Source of the DNA: Pseudomonas marincola
GTDB taxonomy: Bacteria > Pseudomonadota > Gammaproteobacteria > Pseudomonadales > Pseudomonadaceae
Length of the DNA stretch: 64,000 nt
Assembly (NCBI RefSeq): GCF_900116605.1
Contig: NZ_FPBC01000007.1
Span: 186,001-250,000, forward strand
Direction of reading: 5' to 3'
The translations under genes were made by a program, and so were the position numbers. Of this stretch, positions 1 to 12,174 are shown piece by piece (positions within the stretch are counted from its first letter, which is position 1; every line of letters starts with the position of its first letter). The notes below the pieces were generated by a model, which worked only from the letters and a program-made list of their open reading frames with translations, had not been told where the DNA came from and searched no databases.

Positions 1-41
1 ACCGAGCCGCACGATTGCCCCCACAACAACATTTCCCCAAT

Positions 42-76
42 GGAGGATGGATAAACCGCAGGTTAATCCGTCATGG
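42..76 (+). repeat. Single copy of the left end of the GGAGGATGG repeat family
   Basis: It begins GGAGGATGG and continues with the ATAAACCG..GGTTAATCC..GTCATGG head that recurs at 12226. The matching right end (CCATCCTCC) is not found before the qor stop codon, so this copy is truncated or diverged. Nothing else that looks like a gene is seen in the first 190 bases. Confidence 0.6.
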
Positions 77-152
77 CCATCTGTGGTGTGTACGCGGTTC
101 CGCGTTTGATTTTGGCGATGTGGCGGGCCGTGATCGGATTAAAGCCGGGTTG

Positions 153-181
153 GCGCAATGACGGGTGTTCCGTCATTGCGC
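153..181. terminator. Perfect 12-bp hairpin beyond the qor stop codon
   Basis: GCGCAATGACGG (153-164) pairs perfectly with CCGTCATTGCGC (170-181) around a 5-base loop. It starts 11 bases beyond the stop of the minus-strand qor gene. There is no clear U-run, so it could be a weak terminator, an mRNA-stabilising stem, or the remaining part of the adjacent repeat element. Confidence 0.45.
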
Positions 182-191
182 TGCGCAACCT

Positions 192-1169
192 TTACGGCAA
201 CAGGATTGTTGAGCCGGTGGTCTGGCGGCCGCTCAGTGCGATCTGTGCTTTTGCGGCATCGGCCAAAGCGTAACGCTGGCTGATTTCGACGTTGAGCTTG
301 CCGCTGCTGATCATGGCGAACAGCTCATCGGCCATGCTTTGCAGGCGTTGCGGCGTATCGGCGTAGCCCATCAGGGTTGGCCTGGTCACGAACAACGCGC
401 CTTTCTGCGCCAGAATGCCGAGGTTGACCCCGCTTACTGCGCCAGATGCATTACCAAAGCTGACGACGAGGCCGCGCGGCGCGGTGCAGTCGAGCGAGGT
501 TTCCCACGTGTCTTTACCTACGCCGTCGTAAACCACCGGACACTTCTTGCCGTCGGTGAGCTCAAGCACGCGCTTGGCAACGTCTTCGTGGCTGTAGTCG
601 ATAGTTGCCCATGCGCCCTGCTGCATCGCGCGCTCGGCCTTGGCGGCGGAGCTGACGGTGCCGATCAGGTTAACCCCGAGCGCTTTGGCCCACTGGCACG
701 CAAACGAGCCAACACCACCCGCTGCTGCGTGGAACAAAATCGTCTCGCCGCCCTGCAATTGGTAAGTCTGGCGGAACAGATACTGCACGGTTAAACCCTT
801 GAGCATTACCGCAGCGGCCTGCTCAAAGCTGATTTCATCGGGCAGTTTCACCAGTCGCTCGGCCGGCAGCACATGCAGTTCGCTATACGCACCCAGCGGG
901 CCGGTGGCGTAGGCGACGCGATCACCCACCTTGAACGATGAAACTTCGCTGCCGACCGCTTCAACCACGCCAGCGCCTTCTGTGCCCAGGCTCGAAGGCA
1001 ATGCTGGCGGCTGATACAGGCCGCTGCGGAAATAGGTGTCGATGAAGTTCAGGCCGATGGCGTGGTTCTGCACGCGGACTTCTTTAGGGCCGGGAGCCGC
1101 GGGCTGATAGTCGGTGAATTCGAGTACTTCCGGGCCGCCGTGACTGCTGAATTGAATGCGCTTGGCCAT
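192..1169 (-). CDS. qor: NADPH:quinone oxidoreductase (zinc-independent MDR family)
   Basis: A 325-aa cytosolic oxidoreductase of the medium-chain dehydrogenase/reductase superfamily, zeta-crystallin/QOR type, which reduces quinones with NADPH. The N-terminal GroES-like domain (about residues 1-125) lacks the catalytic-zinc cysteines of alcohol dehydrogenases. The Rossmann half carries the NADPH-binding segment HAAAGGVGS near residue 150. Length matches the family. The ATG at 1169 is preceded by a clear AGGAG ribosome-binding site. It is divergent from hemF over a 258-bp intergenic region, a pairing familiar from pseudomonads. The exact physiological quinone cannot be read from sequence. Confidence 0.93.
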   Translation of the reverse strand: MAKRIQFSSHGGPEVLEFTDYQPAAPGPKEVRVQNHAIGLNFIDTYFRSGLYQPPALPSSLGTEGAGVVEAVGSEVSSFKVGDRVAYATGPLGAYSELHVLPAERLVKLPDEISFEQAAAVMLKGLTVQYLFRQTYQLQGGETILFHAAAGGVGSFACQWAKALGVNLIGTVSSAAKAERAMQQGAWATIDYSHEDVAKRVLELTDGKKCPVVYDGVGKDTWETSLDCTAPRGLVVSFGNASGAVSGVNLGILAQKGALFVTRPTLMGYADTPQRLQSMADELFAMISSGKLNVEISQRYALADAAKAQIALSGRQTTGSTILLP

Positions 1170-1321
1170 GCCAGACTCCTTGCTGATGGTGAAATGGACG
1201 CTGCGATTAAACGCCAGTAGACGCCCATAATGCCGCTAATTTGCGCGGCGGGCATTACTCCTATCGTCTGCCTTGCCGGTTAATGGCACAAAGTTGCGCA
1301 GGCGCATTACTGACCCTAGGT

Positions 1322-1335
1322 TTGATACCAGTCAA
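1322..1335. promoter_or_regulatory. Anr/Dnr (FNR-type) box upstream of hemF
   Basis: TTGAT-ACCA-GTCAA matches the FNR-family consensus TTGAT-N4-ATCAA at nine of ten positions and lies 93 bp before the hemF start. In P. aeruginosa, hemF is known to be controlled by Anr and Dnr, which fits this position. It also lies in the intergenic region shared with qor. Confidence 0.6.
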
Positions 1336-1418
1336 CTGCGGGCGCACTGGCGGGAATGTTATGCTTGCGCCAGATTTCGCCTGTCAGCTTGTATGCTGTC
1401 AGGCACGACCCGTTTTAA

Positions 1419-2342
<924 letters not shown>

Positions 2343-2353
2343 GTTTGCAGCCA

Positions 2354-2956
2354 ATGGCTCGTTTGCTGATCCTGCTCAGCGCGTTGGCAGTCCTTGCGGG
2401 CTGCTCAACGGCGCCGCCCCGCGATCAAACCAACCTGTGCAATATCTATCGCCAGTATCCGGACTGGTATGAAGATTCGCTCGACATGGAAAAAGCCTAC
2501 GGCACGCCGATGAATGTGGCGATGGCGATCATGAAGCAGGAGAGCAGCTACGTCAGTGACGCGTTGCCGCCGCGTGATTACCTGCTGTGGATAATTCCGT
2601 GGGGCCGGGTCAGCTCGGCCTACGGTTATGCACAGGCGCAAGATCCGGTGTGGGGCGAATACAAAGACCAGACCGGTAACGGCGGCTCGCGAGACAACTT
2701 CGACGACGCGATCATGTTTATCGGCTGGTACACCGACGGCACCCAGCGCCAGCTCGGGGTTTCCAAATGGGACGCCTACAAACAATACCTCGCGTATCAC
2801 GAGGGGCGTGGTGGGTTTAGTCGCGGTTCGCACAACGCCAAGCCCTGGCTGTTGCAGGTCGCACGCAAGGTTGAAACGCAGGCCAAAAATTATGGCTGGC
2901 AACTCAAGCAATGCCGCGAAGAGCTGGAAGACAACCGCAGCTGGTGGCCGTTCTAG
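2354..2956 (+). CDS. Putative lipoprotein with a lytic-transglycosylase-like (SLT) fold
   Basis: About 200 aa from the ATG at 2354; a TTG at 2339 in the same frame is a less likely start. The N-terminus is a lipoprotein signal ending in the lipobox LAGC (residues 16-19), so the protein should be membrane-anchored in the envelope. The segment MAIMKQESSYVSDA resembles the catalytic ES motif of soluble lytic transglycosylases, followed by an SAYGYAQ segment typical of the SLT fold. This points to a murein-cleaving or murein-binding lipoprotein. It sits directly behind hemF, before aroE. Activity is inferred from motifs only. Confidence 0.75.
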   Translation: MARLLILLSALAVLAGCSTAPPRDQTNLCNIYRQYPDWYEDSLDMEKAYGTPMNVAMAIMKQESSYVSDALPPRDYLLWIIPWGRVSSAYGYAQAQDPVWGEYKDQTGNGGSRDNFDDAIMFIGWYTDGTQRQLGVSKWDAYKQYLAYHEGRGGFSRGSHNAKPWLLQVARKVETQAKNYGWQLKQCREELEDNRSWWPF

Positions 2957-3056
2957 CCGCGTTAGGTCGATCGCAACGGTGATTTTTCGCAGGCCATGCG
3001 GTGGTACTTTGGCTATGATGGCGCCATCGTTTTCAGCTTGATCAAGGATTTCGCTC

Positions 3057-3875
3057 ATGGACCGCTACGGCGTCTTCGGCAACCCCATTGGCCACAGCAA
3101 GTCGCCATTGATCCATAAAATGTTCGCCGAACAGACCGGCCAGCAGCTCACTTATGAGGCGCTATTGGCGCCGCTGGATGGCTTTGCCGAATTTGCCAAA
3201 ACCTTCTTTGCAGAAGGCAAAGGCGCCAACGTCACGGTGCCGTTCAAGGAGCAGGCGTATCAGTTGGCCGACAGCCTCACTGCACGCGCCGAACGTGCGG
3301 GTGCGGTAAATACCTTGATGCGCACAGACGACGGCAGCCTGCTCGGTGACAACACCGACGGCGCCGGGCTGGTGCGTGATCTGCAGGAAAACGCCGGTTT
3401 CTCTTTGCGCGATAAACGCATCCTGCTGCTGGGTGCAGGCGGCGCGGTGCGCGGTGTGCTCGAGCCGATTTTGCAGCAGCAACCCGCCTCGCTGGTTATC
3501 GCCAATCGCACAGTCGCCAAAGCCGAGCTGCTGGCGCAGTTGTTCGCCGATATGGGCCCGGTGGTGGCCAGCGGCTTTGACTGGATCGACGCCCCGGTCG
3601 ATCTGATCATCAACGGTACCTCGGCAAGCCTTGCCGGCGAGCTGCCGCCAATTGCGCCCGGTCTGATCAAACCGGGCCACACCCTGTGCTACGACATGAT
3701 GTACAGCAAGGAGCCCACCGCGTTCAATCGCTGGGCTGGTGAGCACGGTGCAGCGCGTACGCTGGATGGCCTGGGCATGTTGGCCGAGCAGGCGGCAGAG
3801 GCGTTCTATCTGTGGCGCGGTGTGCGCCCGGATACTGCGCCGGTGTTAGCCGAATTGCGCCGGTTGTTGGGCTGA
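3057..3875 (+). CDS. aroE: Shikimate dehydrogenase (NADP-dependent)
   Basis: A 272-aa cytosolic enzyme that reduces 3-dehydroshikimate to shikimate in the route to chorismate and aromatic amino acids. Visible landmarks are [10 protein letters not shown] at residues 7-16 (shikimate contact), the catalytic lysine in NVTVPFKE near residue 65, the NTDG segment near residue 100, and the nucleotide-binding loop GAGGAVRG near residue 127. Length is typical. The start ATG follows about 100 bp of non-coding sequence after the lipoprotein gene. It converges on the SulP gene. Confidence 0.97.
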   Translation: MDRYGVFGNPIGHSKSPLIHKMFAEQTGQQLTYEALLAPLDGFAEFAKTFFAEGKGANVTVPFKEQAYQLADSLTARAERAGAVNTLMRTDDGSLLGDNTDGAGLVRDLQENAGFSLRDKRILLLGAGGAVRGVLEPILQQQPASLVIANRTVAKAELLAQLFADMGPVVASGFDWIDAPVDLIINGTSASLAGELPPIAPGLIKPGHTLCYDMMYSKEPTAFNRWAGEHGAARTLDGLGMLAEQAAEAFYLWRGVRPDTAPVLAELRRLLG

Positions 3876-3949
3876 GAGCTGGCCTTGCAAACCGCCGCCG
3901 TTAGTTAGCGGCCTTAGACTGGGTGGCGGCACCGACGCTGCCCCAGAGA

Positions 3950-5518
3950 TCAATCCTCAAACACAATCGGGCACGCTTCGGCGCCTTCAAGCTTCTGGAT
4001 CTCGTCGATCACCTGTTGCCGTGCGCGGCGCATCACCAATTGGCGTTTCAGGCTGCCAAGGCGGCGAGCTTCCTGATGGAGCATTTCGACGCCAGCGTAA
4101 TCAATAAAGTTAACGTGATGGGCATCGATGATGACCCGCTCACCCTGGCTGCGCTGAAGAATCTGCTGCACGTAATGGCACGCGCCAAAGAAGATCGAGC
4201 CCTCAATGCGCAGCAGCGCTTCTTCATCTTCCTGCCAGAAGCGTACGCGTGGCTGCGAGGTGCGCTTGAGGTAGAAGAACAGCGATGCCAGAACCCCGGC
4301 ATAAATCGCCGTTTGCAGCTCCATCAGCAAGGTTGCGCCGAGCGTTAGCAGCATCACCAGAAACTCTGAGCGACTCACCCGGTAGAGCGATTTGACGCCG
4401 GCAAAGTCGAGCAAGCCCCAGCAGATAATCAAGATGCCAGCGGCCATGCTGGGCAACGGAATATGCTCGATCAGCTGGGTGCCGAACAGTGCAAACAGCG
4501 CGACCAGAATTGCTGAAAACACCCCGGCCAATGGAGTTTTTGCCCCTGCTTGCAGGTTCAGCGCCGAGCGGGTGAATGAGCCGGCAGAGGCGTAGGCCGA
4601 AAACCACGGCCCGACCATGTTGGAAAAACCCTGCGCGCGAACCTCCTGGTTGGCATCGAGAAACTGCCGCGATTTGGTCGCCAGCGAACGGGCAATCGAC
4701 AAGCTTGTAACCAGCCCCAACATGCCGCAGGCAATTGCTGCGGGCAGCAGGCGGGTGATGTCATTCAGGTTGAAGTCGAGAATATGCACTGGCGGCAGGC
4801 TGCCCTCAAACGCTGCTACCAGCCCGACATGAGCAAATTGCTTGGGCATAAACAGCACCAGCAGGCTGCCGGCCAAAAGACCGATAAGAAGCGCTGGCCA
4901 GCGCGGCAACAGCAGCTTTATCAACACGCTGATCACCAGCGTAAAGCCTGCCACGGCAAAGGTTGGCCAGTCGATTTCGCTCAGGTGCTGACCCAGGTTA
5001 AGTACTGTCGCCAGCGCTGTTGGCTGGCTGGCGATTTCAATTCCGAGCAGGTTGGGCAGTTGGCCCAAGGCAATCACCAGCGCTGCACCCAGGGTAAAGC
5101 CCAGCACCACCGAATGCGAAACGAAGTTGACCAGTGCGCCGAAGCGCAGCAAACCGAGCAGCCATTGAAAGATTCCGGCCATGAAACTCAGCAGCAAAAT
5201 CAGGCCGATGTACGTCTCACTGCCCGGCGGCGCCATAGGACTAACGCTGGTAAACAAAACGATGGAAAGCGCCGCTGTGGGCCCGCAAATCAGGTGCCAG
5301 GATGAGCCCCAAAGCGCCGCGATAATCACCGGCACAATCGCCGCGTACAACCCATACTCGGCGGGCAGCCCAGCGATCAACGCATAGGCAATAGATTGCG
5401 GCAGCGCCAGAATCGCACCCGTCAGCCCGACCAATGCATCGTTGCTCAGCTTCTTGCGGTTAACCGAGGGCAGCCAGCGCAGAAACGGCAATAAAGACTG
5501 ACGGGTAGGTAATCGCAT
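3950..5518 (-). CDS. SulP-family anion permease with STAS domain
   Basis: A 522-aa inner-membrane transporter of the SulP/SLC26 family. The first 430 residues form many hydrophobic helices and include the family's [20 protein letters not shown] signature near residue 40. The C-terminal 90 residues form a STAS domain with the segment [16 protein letters not shown]. Family members carry sulfate, bicarbonate or other anions; the substrate is not predictable here. An equivalent gene near aroE is common in pseudomonads. The ATG at 5518 has only a poor ribosome-binding site, but it begins at a sensible cytosolic N-terminus. Confidence 0.9.
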   Translation of the reverse strand: MRLPTRQSLLPFLRWLPSVNRKKLSNDALVGLTGAILALPQSIAYALIAGLPAEYGLYAAIVPVIIAALWGSSWHLICGPTAALSIVLFTSVSPMAPPGSETYIGLILLLSFMAGIFQWLLGLLRFGALVNFVSHSVVLGFTLGAALVIALGQLPNLLGIEIASQPTALATVLNLGQHLSEIDWPTFAVAGFTLVISVLIKLLLPRWPALLIGLLAGSLLVLFMPKQFAHVGLVAAFEGSLPPVHILDFNLNDITRLLPAAIACGMLGLVTSLSIARSLATKSRQFLDANQEVRAQGFSNMVGPWFSAYASAGSFTRSALNLQAGAKTPLAGVFSAILVALFALFGTQLIEHIPLPSMAAGILIICWGLLDFAGVKSLYRVSRSEFLVMLLTLGATLLMELQTAIYAGVLASLFFYLKRTSQPRVRFWQEDEEALLRIEGSIFFGACHYVQQILQRSQGERVIIDAHHVNFIDYAGVEMLHQEARRLGSLKRQLVMRRARQQVIDEIQKLEGAEACPIVFED

Positions 5519-5811
5519 CAGGGTTGGTTGTCTGCCTGGTTGGTTGTGTGAGCCATGATGGCGCGTTAGCGGGCCTGAGTGAAGGGCCGTATTTGCACAG
5601 TACAGCGTTTGTGGATAACTTTAATGCAGCCACACTGGCGCTTAAACAGTGTGTTTGGTTGCGCAGGTATTCTAAGAGTAGTCGTAACACCAGACGAAAG
5701 GTAGGAACACAGTTGTGGCAGGGGGCTCCAAAGCTGCTGGGCTTATTCCGTATACTGCGCGCTCTGGATCGATGGTTCAGACCCACCCCACTTAACCTAG
5801 TGAATCTCCAC

Positions 5812-6726
5812 GTGAAAATTCGTCAGACGTTAGTCAGCTTGCTGCTGGTTTGCAGCAGTGTTGTAGTTGCAACGCACGCCAACGCCACCAGCAAGGCGCC
5901 GGCGCGACAGGAATTGGCGGCAGGCAGCGCCCTGCTGGTCGACCTGAAAACCAATGAAGTGCTGTATTCGAGCAACCCCAATATGGTGTTGCCGATTGCC
6001 TCGGTCACCAAGTTGATGACTGCTCTGGTCACCTTGGATGCCAAGCTGCCGATGGATGAGATGCTCGACATCAACATCGCCGATACCAAGGAAATGCGTG
6101 GGGTTTATTCGCGGGTTCGGGTGGGCAGTGAAGTCAGCCGCCGGACCATGCTGCTGCTGGCGCTGATGTCGTCTGAAAACCGTGCGGCGGCCAGTCTGGC
6201 GCACCATTATCCGGGCGGTCAGGTGGCCTTTATCGCGGCCATGAATGCCAAGGCGCGTGCGCTCGGCATGAGCCATACACACTATGTTGAGCCTACGGGT
6301 TTGTCGCCGCATAACGTCTCGACGGCGACGGATCTGGTCAAGCTGCTCAAGGCCACTGAGAAGTACCCGATGCTCAGCGAATTGAGCACCAGCGACGACA
6401 AGACCGTGGCATTTCGCAAACCTAATTACACCCTGGGTTTTCGTAACACCAACGGCCTGGTGCGCAAGGACAACTGGAGCGTGCAACTGACCAAAACCGG
6501 CTTCACCAATGAAGCCGGGCATTGTCTGGTTATGCGTACCGTGATGAAAAATCGTCCGGTGGCGTTCGTGGTGCTTGATGCCTTTGGCAAATACACCCAC
6601 ATGGCCGACGCCAACCGTCTGAAGAAGTGGATGGAAACGGGCGCGATTACCCCAGTGCCAGCGGCTGCAATCAGCTATCGCCAACAGAAGCAGGCGCAGC
6701 GTCAGTTGCAGGCGCAAGTCGAGTAA
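5812..6726 (+). CDS. pbpG: D-alanyl-D-alanine endopeptidase (PBP7/8 type)
   Basis: A 304-aa periplasmic penicillin-binding protein of the S11 family that cleaves D-Ala-diaminopimelate cross-links in murein. With the GTG at 5812 as start, a signal peptide ends near ATHANA (residues 16-21). The catalytic motifs are intact: SVTK (S64, K67), SEN (121-123) and KTG (228-230). The reading frame stays open far upstream to 5524, but that stretch has no family character, so an internal GTG is preferred; GTG 5800 is an alternative four codons earlier. A strong terminator follows. The 293 bp between sulP and this start hold only an isolated TATACT at 5751. Confidence 0.92.
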   Translation: MKIRQTLVSLLLVCSSVVVATHANATSKAPARQELAAGSALLVDLKTNEVLYSSNPNMVLPIASVTKLMTALVTLDAKLPMDEMLDINIADTKEMRGVYSRVRVGSEVSRRTMLLLALMSSENRAAASLAHHYPGGQVAFIAAMNAKARALGMSHTHYVEPTGLSPHNVSTATDLVKLLKATEKYPMLSELSTSDDKTVAFRKPNYTLGFRNTNGLVRKDNWSVQLTKTGFTNEAGHCLVMRTVMKNRPVAFVVLDAFGKYTHMADANRLKKWMETGAITPVPAAAISYRQQKQAQRQLQAQVE

Positions 6727-6746
6727 CGCGCTAACGCGAACCGAAG

Positions 6747-6782
6747 AGCCGCTGCCAGAGCAATCAGGCAGCGGCTTTTTTG
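6747..6782 (+). terminator. Rho-independent terminator after pbpG
   Basis: AGCCGCTGCC (6747-6756) pairs with GGCAGCGGCT (6767-6776) and is followed by a run of seven T. Nearly the same stem recurs at 8771-8798 after the desaturase gene. Confidence 0.9.
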
Positions 6783-6826
6783 TGTCTGCGGGTTTTGCAA
6801 TTGGCGGCGTCTCGCTCAGGCGCGTC

Positions 6827-6870
6827 TTGAAATATTACATAATCTTAAATATAAGGATAAATAATGTAAT
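6827..6870 (+). promoter_or_regulatory. Sigma-70 promoter overlapped by an inverted-repeat operator
   Basis: TTGAAA (6827-6832) and TATAAG (6850-6855) are 17 bp apart. An inverted repeat ATTACAT (6834-6840) / ATGTAAT (6864-6870) surrounds the -10 element, and the arms extend to nine of ten matching bases. The stretch is far more AT-rich than its surroundings. A regulator bound here would block RNA polymerase, so it is a likely autoregulatory site for the PaaX-like protein encoded next. Confidence 0.6.
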
Positions 6871-6901
6871 TAAAAGTAAGAATAAGGCGCACTCAGCCGC
6901 G

Positions 6902-7735
6902 ATGAAAAACACCGCCAAAAGCATGATTCTCGATCTACTGGTTGCCGCTGGCGACAAGCCTTTGCTGGCGCGTGAGGCGGTGGCGGCGTGTGCCCTGTTT
7001 GGGATCAGCGAAAACAGCGTGCGGGTTGCTCTGGCGCGTCTTTCCGCTGAGTCGCTGATCAAAGGCGCCGGGCGCGGCAGCTACAAGTTGGGGCCAAATG
7101 CTTTGCAGTTGTCGGCAGAGCTGGCGGCCTGGCAGCAGGCTGAACAGCGTATGCGGCCATGGGCGGGTGATTACTTGCTGGTATACGCCGCAGCCTTGGG
7201 CCGCACCGACCGCACCGCGTTGCGCCAGCGTGAGCGTGCCTTGCAGATGCTCGGCTTTTGCGAACTGCAGAAAGGCCTGTATATCCGTCCCAATAACATC
7301 GAAGACGACATTGCTGCGGTCCGTCAGCGGCTTCTGGCGCTGGGGCTGGAGCCCCAGGCGCTGGTGTTCACCGGCAATGGTTTCACTGACGAAGAACTGG
7401 CGCGCATTCGCATACTTTGGGACGGCGCAGCCCTGACTCAGCGTTACCAGCAACTGACCCACCAGCTCAATGAGTGGCTTGCCAGTGCCGTTGATCTTGA
7501 GCCAGAGGTTCGTGCGCGCGAGGTCTTTGTGTTGGGCAGCGCGGCAATTCGTCAGGTGCTCTTCGACCCGCTGCTGCCCGAGCCTTTTGTCGACGCGCAG
7601 GTGCGCCACGCGTTTGTCGAATGTGCCCAGAACTTTGTCGCCGAGGGTCGGCGCATCTGGTTGGAGCTGTTTGCCAATGGCTTGTCGCCTGTCCCTGTCG
7701 AGCCTGCTTGCAGCACTCAACACCCATTGCATTGA
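6902..7735 (+). CDS. PaaX-family transcriptional regulator
   Basis: 277 aa from the ATG at 6902; the frame is open to 6782, but that stretch runs through the promoter. The N-terminal 70 residues form a winged helix (SENSVRVALARLSAESLIKG as recognition region). The rest matches the PaaX-like middle and C-terminal domains, including LQMLGFCELQKGLYIRP. PaaX of E. coli represses phenylacetate degradation and responds to phenylacetyl-CoA. No paa genes lie here; instead a desaturase gene starts 26 bp downstream, so this homologue probably controls that gene and responds to some other acyl-CoA or ligand (inference). Confidence 0.82.
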   Translation: MKNTAKSMILDLLVAAGDKPLLAREAVAACALFGISENSVRVALARLSAESLIKGAGRGSYKLGPNALQLSAELAAWQQAEQRMRPWAGDYLLVYAAALGRTDRTALRQRERALQMLGFCELQKGLYIRPNNIEDDIAAVRQRLLALGLEPQALVFTGNGFTDEELARIRILWDGAALTQRYQQLTHQLNEWLASAVDLEPEVRAREVFVLGSAAIRQVLFDPLLPEPFVDAQVRHAFVECAQNFVAEGRRIWLELFANGLSPVPVEPACSTQHPLH

Positions 7736-7761
7736 TGGATTAACACTCCCGGAAAAACCTG

Positions 7762-8745
7762 ATGAACGAAAAAATAAAAATAACCGAGATATTCAGCCGC
7801 GACGAAATCAAGCAACTCACTGCTCGCTCGGATGCCTATGGTGCGTGGGCGGTAGGCTCGACCTGGGCTGTGATCGGGCTGACGTTTGCGCTGCTGGCTT
7901 ATGCCCAAAGTCATCTGCCGTTGTGGGCGTTCATTGCAGCGTTGGTCGTCGGCCTGGCGGTGATCGCTGGCCGTCAGTTGTGCCTGGCGATTCTTCAGCA
8001 CGACGCCGCGCATGGCACCTTGTTCAAGAGCAAGTGGGGCAATGATGTTCTCAGCGATTGGTTATGCGCGCGGCCAGTGTGGAATGAGTTGCACAAGTAT
8101 CGTCCGTACCATCTGGTGCACCACGCCAAAACCTCGACCGAAGATGATCCCGACCTGAGTCTGGTCGCCGGTTTTCCCACCACCCGGCGCTCGCTGCTGC
8201 GCAAGCTCGCCCGCGACACCTTTGGCATCACCGGCTTCAAGTTTGTGCTCGGACGGGTGCTGATGGACGCCGAAGTTATCAAGTGGACGGTGGCCAACGA
8301 TGTTCAGCCGCTGCCGCAGGACGGGCGCAAATGGTGGAGTTATCCACAAGCCTTTTTGCGCAATGCGGTAGGCATGTTGATAACCAATGGCATTTTGTTT
8401 GCCGCGTTGGCAGCCACAGGCAATGCCTGGCTATATGGCGTTTGGGTGGTGGCGTATATCACCCCGTTCCCGCTGTTTATCCGCATCCGCTCGATGGCCG
8501 AGCACGCGTGTCTGGGCAGCAGCCGCAACACCTTGCGCAACACTCGTACGACTCGCGCAGGCTTTGTGGCGCGCGCGTTTGTGGCGCCGATTCGGGTGAA
8601 TTATCACATCGAGCATCATCTGATGGCGTCGGTGCCCTACTTCCGTCTGCCGCAGATGCATCAGATGCTGCTTGAGCGCGGCCATGTGCCGACGCCACCG
8701 AGTTACTTCGATGTGCTGCGGCTGGTCAGCAGCCGGGCGCTCTAG
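7762..8745 (+). CDS. Membrane fatty-acid desaturase family protein
   Basis: A 327-aa integral membrane protein with the three histidine boxes of the di-iron desaturase/hydroxylase superfamily: HDAAH (80-84), HLVHH (117-121) and HIEHH (282-286). Hydrophobic segments at about 30-75 and 190-235 fit the usual four-helix topology with the boxes on the cytosolic side. It probably introduces a double bond or hydroxyl into a lipid acyl chain or related substrate. The position and substrate cannot be told. It is co-oriented with and 26 bp behind the PaaX-like gene, implying an operon, and is closed by a two-way terminator. Confidence 0.85.
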   Translation: MNEKIKITEIFSRDEIKQLTARSDAYGAWAVGSTWAVIGLTFALLAYAQSHLPLWAFIAALVVGLAVIAGRQLCLAILQHDAAHGTLFKSKWGNDVLSDWLCARPVWNELHKYRPYHLVHHAKTSTEDDPDLSLVAGFPTTRRSLLRKLARDTFGITGFKFVLGRVLMDAEVIKWTVANDVQPLPQDGRKWWSYPQAFLRNAVGMLITNGILFAALAATGNAWLYGVWVVAYITPFPLFIRIRSMAEHACLGSSRNTLRNTRTTRAGFVARAFVAPIRVNYHIEHHLMASVPYFRLPQMHQMLLERGHVPTPPSYFDVLRLVSSRAL

Positions 8746-8770
8746 CTTTTAGGTTGGAGTAGATATGAAA

Positions 8771-8800
8771 AAGCCGCTGCCTGATCGGGCAGCGGCTTTT
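8771..8800. terminator. Bidirectional terminator between the desaturase gene and trpA
   Basis: AAGCCGCTGCC (8771-8781) pairs with GGCAGCGGCTT (8788-8798), flanked by A residues on the left and T residues on the right, so it can serve both converging transcripts. The stem is almost identical to the one after pbpG. Confidence 0.88.
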
Positions 8801-8818
8801 GCTTAGCGCAGTTGTTGC

Positions 8819-10977
<2,159 letters not shown>

Positions 10978-10983
10978 TCACAT

Positions 10984-11874
10984 ATGAGTCGCGAGCTTCC
11001 CCCTCTTAATGCCCTCCGCGCGTTTGAAGCTGCCGCCCGGCTGAGCAACCTGAGCTTGGCCGCTGACGAGCTGCATGTCACTCACGGTGCAGTGAGCCGG
11101 CAGGTTCGTGCACTTGAAGAGCATTTGGGGCTGGCCTTGTTCGTCAAGGATGGGCGCGGCCTTAAACTCACAGATGCAGGCGTGCGTTTGCGCGATACCA
11201 GCAGTGAGGTTTTCGCTCGTTTGCGCAGTGTCTGCGCGGAGCTGCAGCAAGGTCAGGCCAACGCCCCTTTCGTGTTGGCTTGTCCCGGTAGTTTGCTGGC
11301 CCGCTGGTTTATCCCGCGCCTCGACCGGCTGAATCGCGAGTTGCCGGAGCTGCGCCTGCAATTATCTGCCAGCGAAGGCGAGCTTGATCCACGGCGCAGT
11401 GGCGTCGATGCCACTTTGTGGTTCGCCGAGCCGCCGTGGCCAGCCGACATGCAGGTGTTTGAACTGGCAACCGAATGCATCGGTCCGGTGATGAGCCCGC
11501 GTTATTCGCGCTACCCACAATTGCATGGCGCGCCAGCGGCAAGCCTGCTGGGTGAGCCGTTGTTGCATACCATCTCGCGTCCGCAGGCATGGCCAAGTTG
11601 GGCGCATAGCAATGCGCTGAATCCTGCCGATCTGCAATTGGGCCAAGGCTTTGAGCATCTGTATTACTTGCTGGAAGCGGCGGCGGCCGGGTTGGGTGTG
11701 GCTATCGCACCGCAACAACTTGTGGCTGATGATTTGGCCGCGGGGCGTTTGGTGGCGCCTTGGGGTTTTGTCGAAACCCCGGCGCGGCTGGCGCTGTGGG
11801 TGCCTTCGCGATTGCTCGACAAGCGTGCGCAGTTGTTGGCGCAGTGGCTGCGCAATGAGTTGCAGCCGTCCTGA
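10984..11874 (+). CDS. trpI: LysR-family activator of trpBA
   Basis: A 296-aa LysR regulator: winged helix at residues 1-65 ([34 protein letters not shown]), then a periplasmic-binding-like effector domain. Its divergent position beside trpBA identifies it as TrpI, which in P. aeruginosa and P. putida activates trpBA when indole-3-glycerol phosphate accumulates and represses itself. The 135-bp intergenic region holds an interrupted inverted repeat CACAG (10914-10918) / CTGTG (10926-10930), a possible operator; a repeat ACTCA/TGAGT also flanks the start codon. Neither can be proved by eye. Confidence 0.93.
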   Translation: MSRELPPLNALRAFEAAARLSNLSLAADELHVTHGAVSRQVRALEEHLGLALFVKDGRGLKLTDAGVRLRDTSSEVFARLRSVCAELQQGQANAPFVLACPGSLLARWFIPRLDRLNRELPELRLQLSASEGELDPRRSGVDATLWFAEPPWPADMQVFELATECIGPVMSPRYSRYPQLHGAPAASLLGEPLLHTISRPQAWPSWAHSNALNPADLQLGQGFEHLYYLLEAAAAGLGVAIAPQQLVADDLAAGRLVAPWGFVETPARLALWVPSRLLDKRAQLLAQWLRNELQPS

Positions 11875-11958
11875 TAGAACTTTAGGCCGGCTGACCCTGT
11901 CGACTATTGTGAAGACAGCAACGTGTTGCGTTTTTAAACAACAGTCAGGGAGAAACTC

Positions 11959-12174
11959 ATGTCAGATCATCACACTTATAAAGTCGTGGAAGTGGTTGGA
12001 ACATCGAAAGTTGGCACCGATGACGCTATTAACAATGCGATTGCCGAGTGCGCGAAATCAATTCGCCATCTCGATTGGTTTGAGGTGGTGAACACCCGCG
12101 GGCACATTGAAGGCGGCAAGGTTGCGCATTTTCAGGTGACCCTAAAAGTCGGCTTTCGCTTAAGCGACAGCTAA
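11959..12174 (+). CDS. Dodecin (flavin-binding dodecameric protein)
   Basis: A 71-aa protein of the dodecin family, which forms hollow twelve-subunit shells that store or buffer flavins. The family landmarks are visible: VVEVVGTSK near the N-terminus, the amphipathic helix [14 protein letters not shown], the flavin-contacting tryptophan in LDWFEV, and the C-terminal strand segment [11 protein letters not shown]. The start has a good AGGGAGAA ribosome-binding site. It stands alone between trpI and the repeat region. Confidence 0.93.
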   Translation: MSDHHTYKVVEVVGTSKVGTDDAINNAIAECAKSIRHLDWFEVVNTRGHIEGGKVAHFQVTLKVGFRLSDS

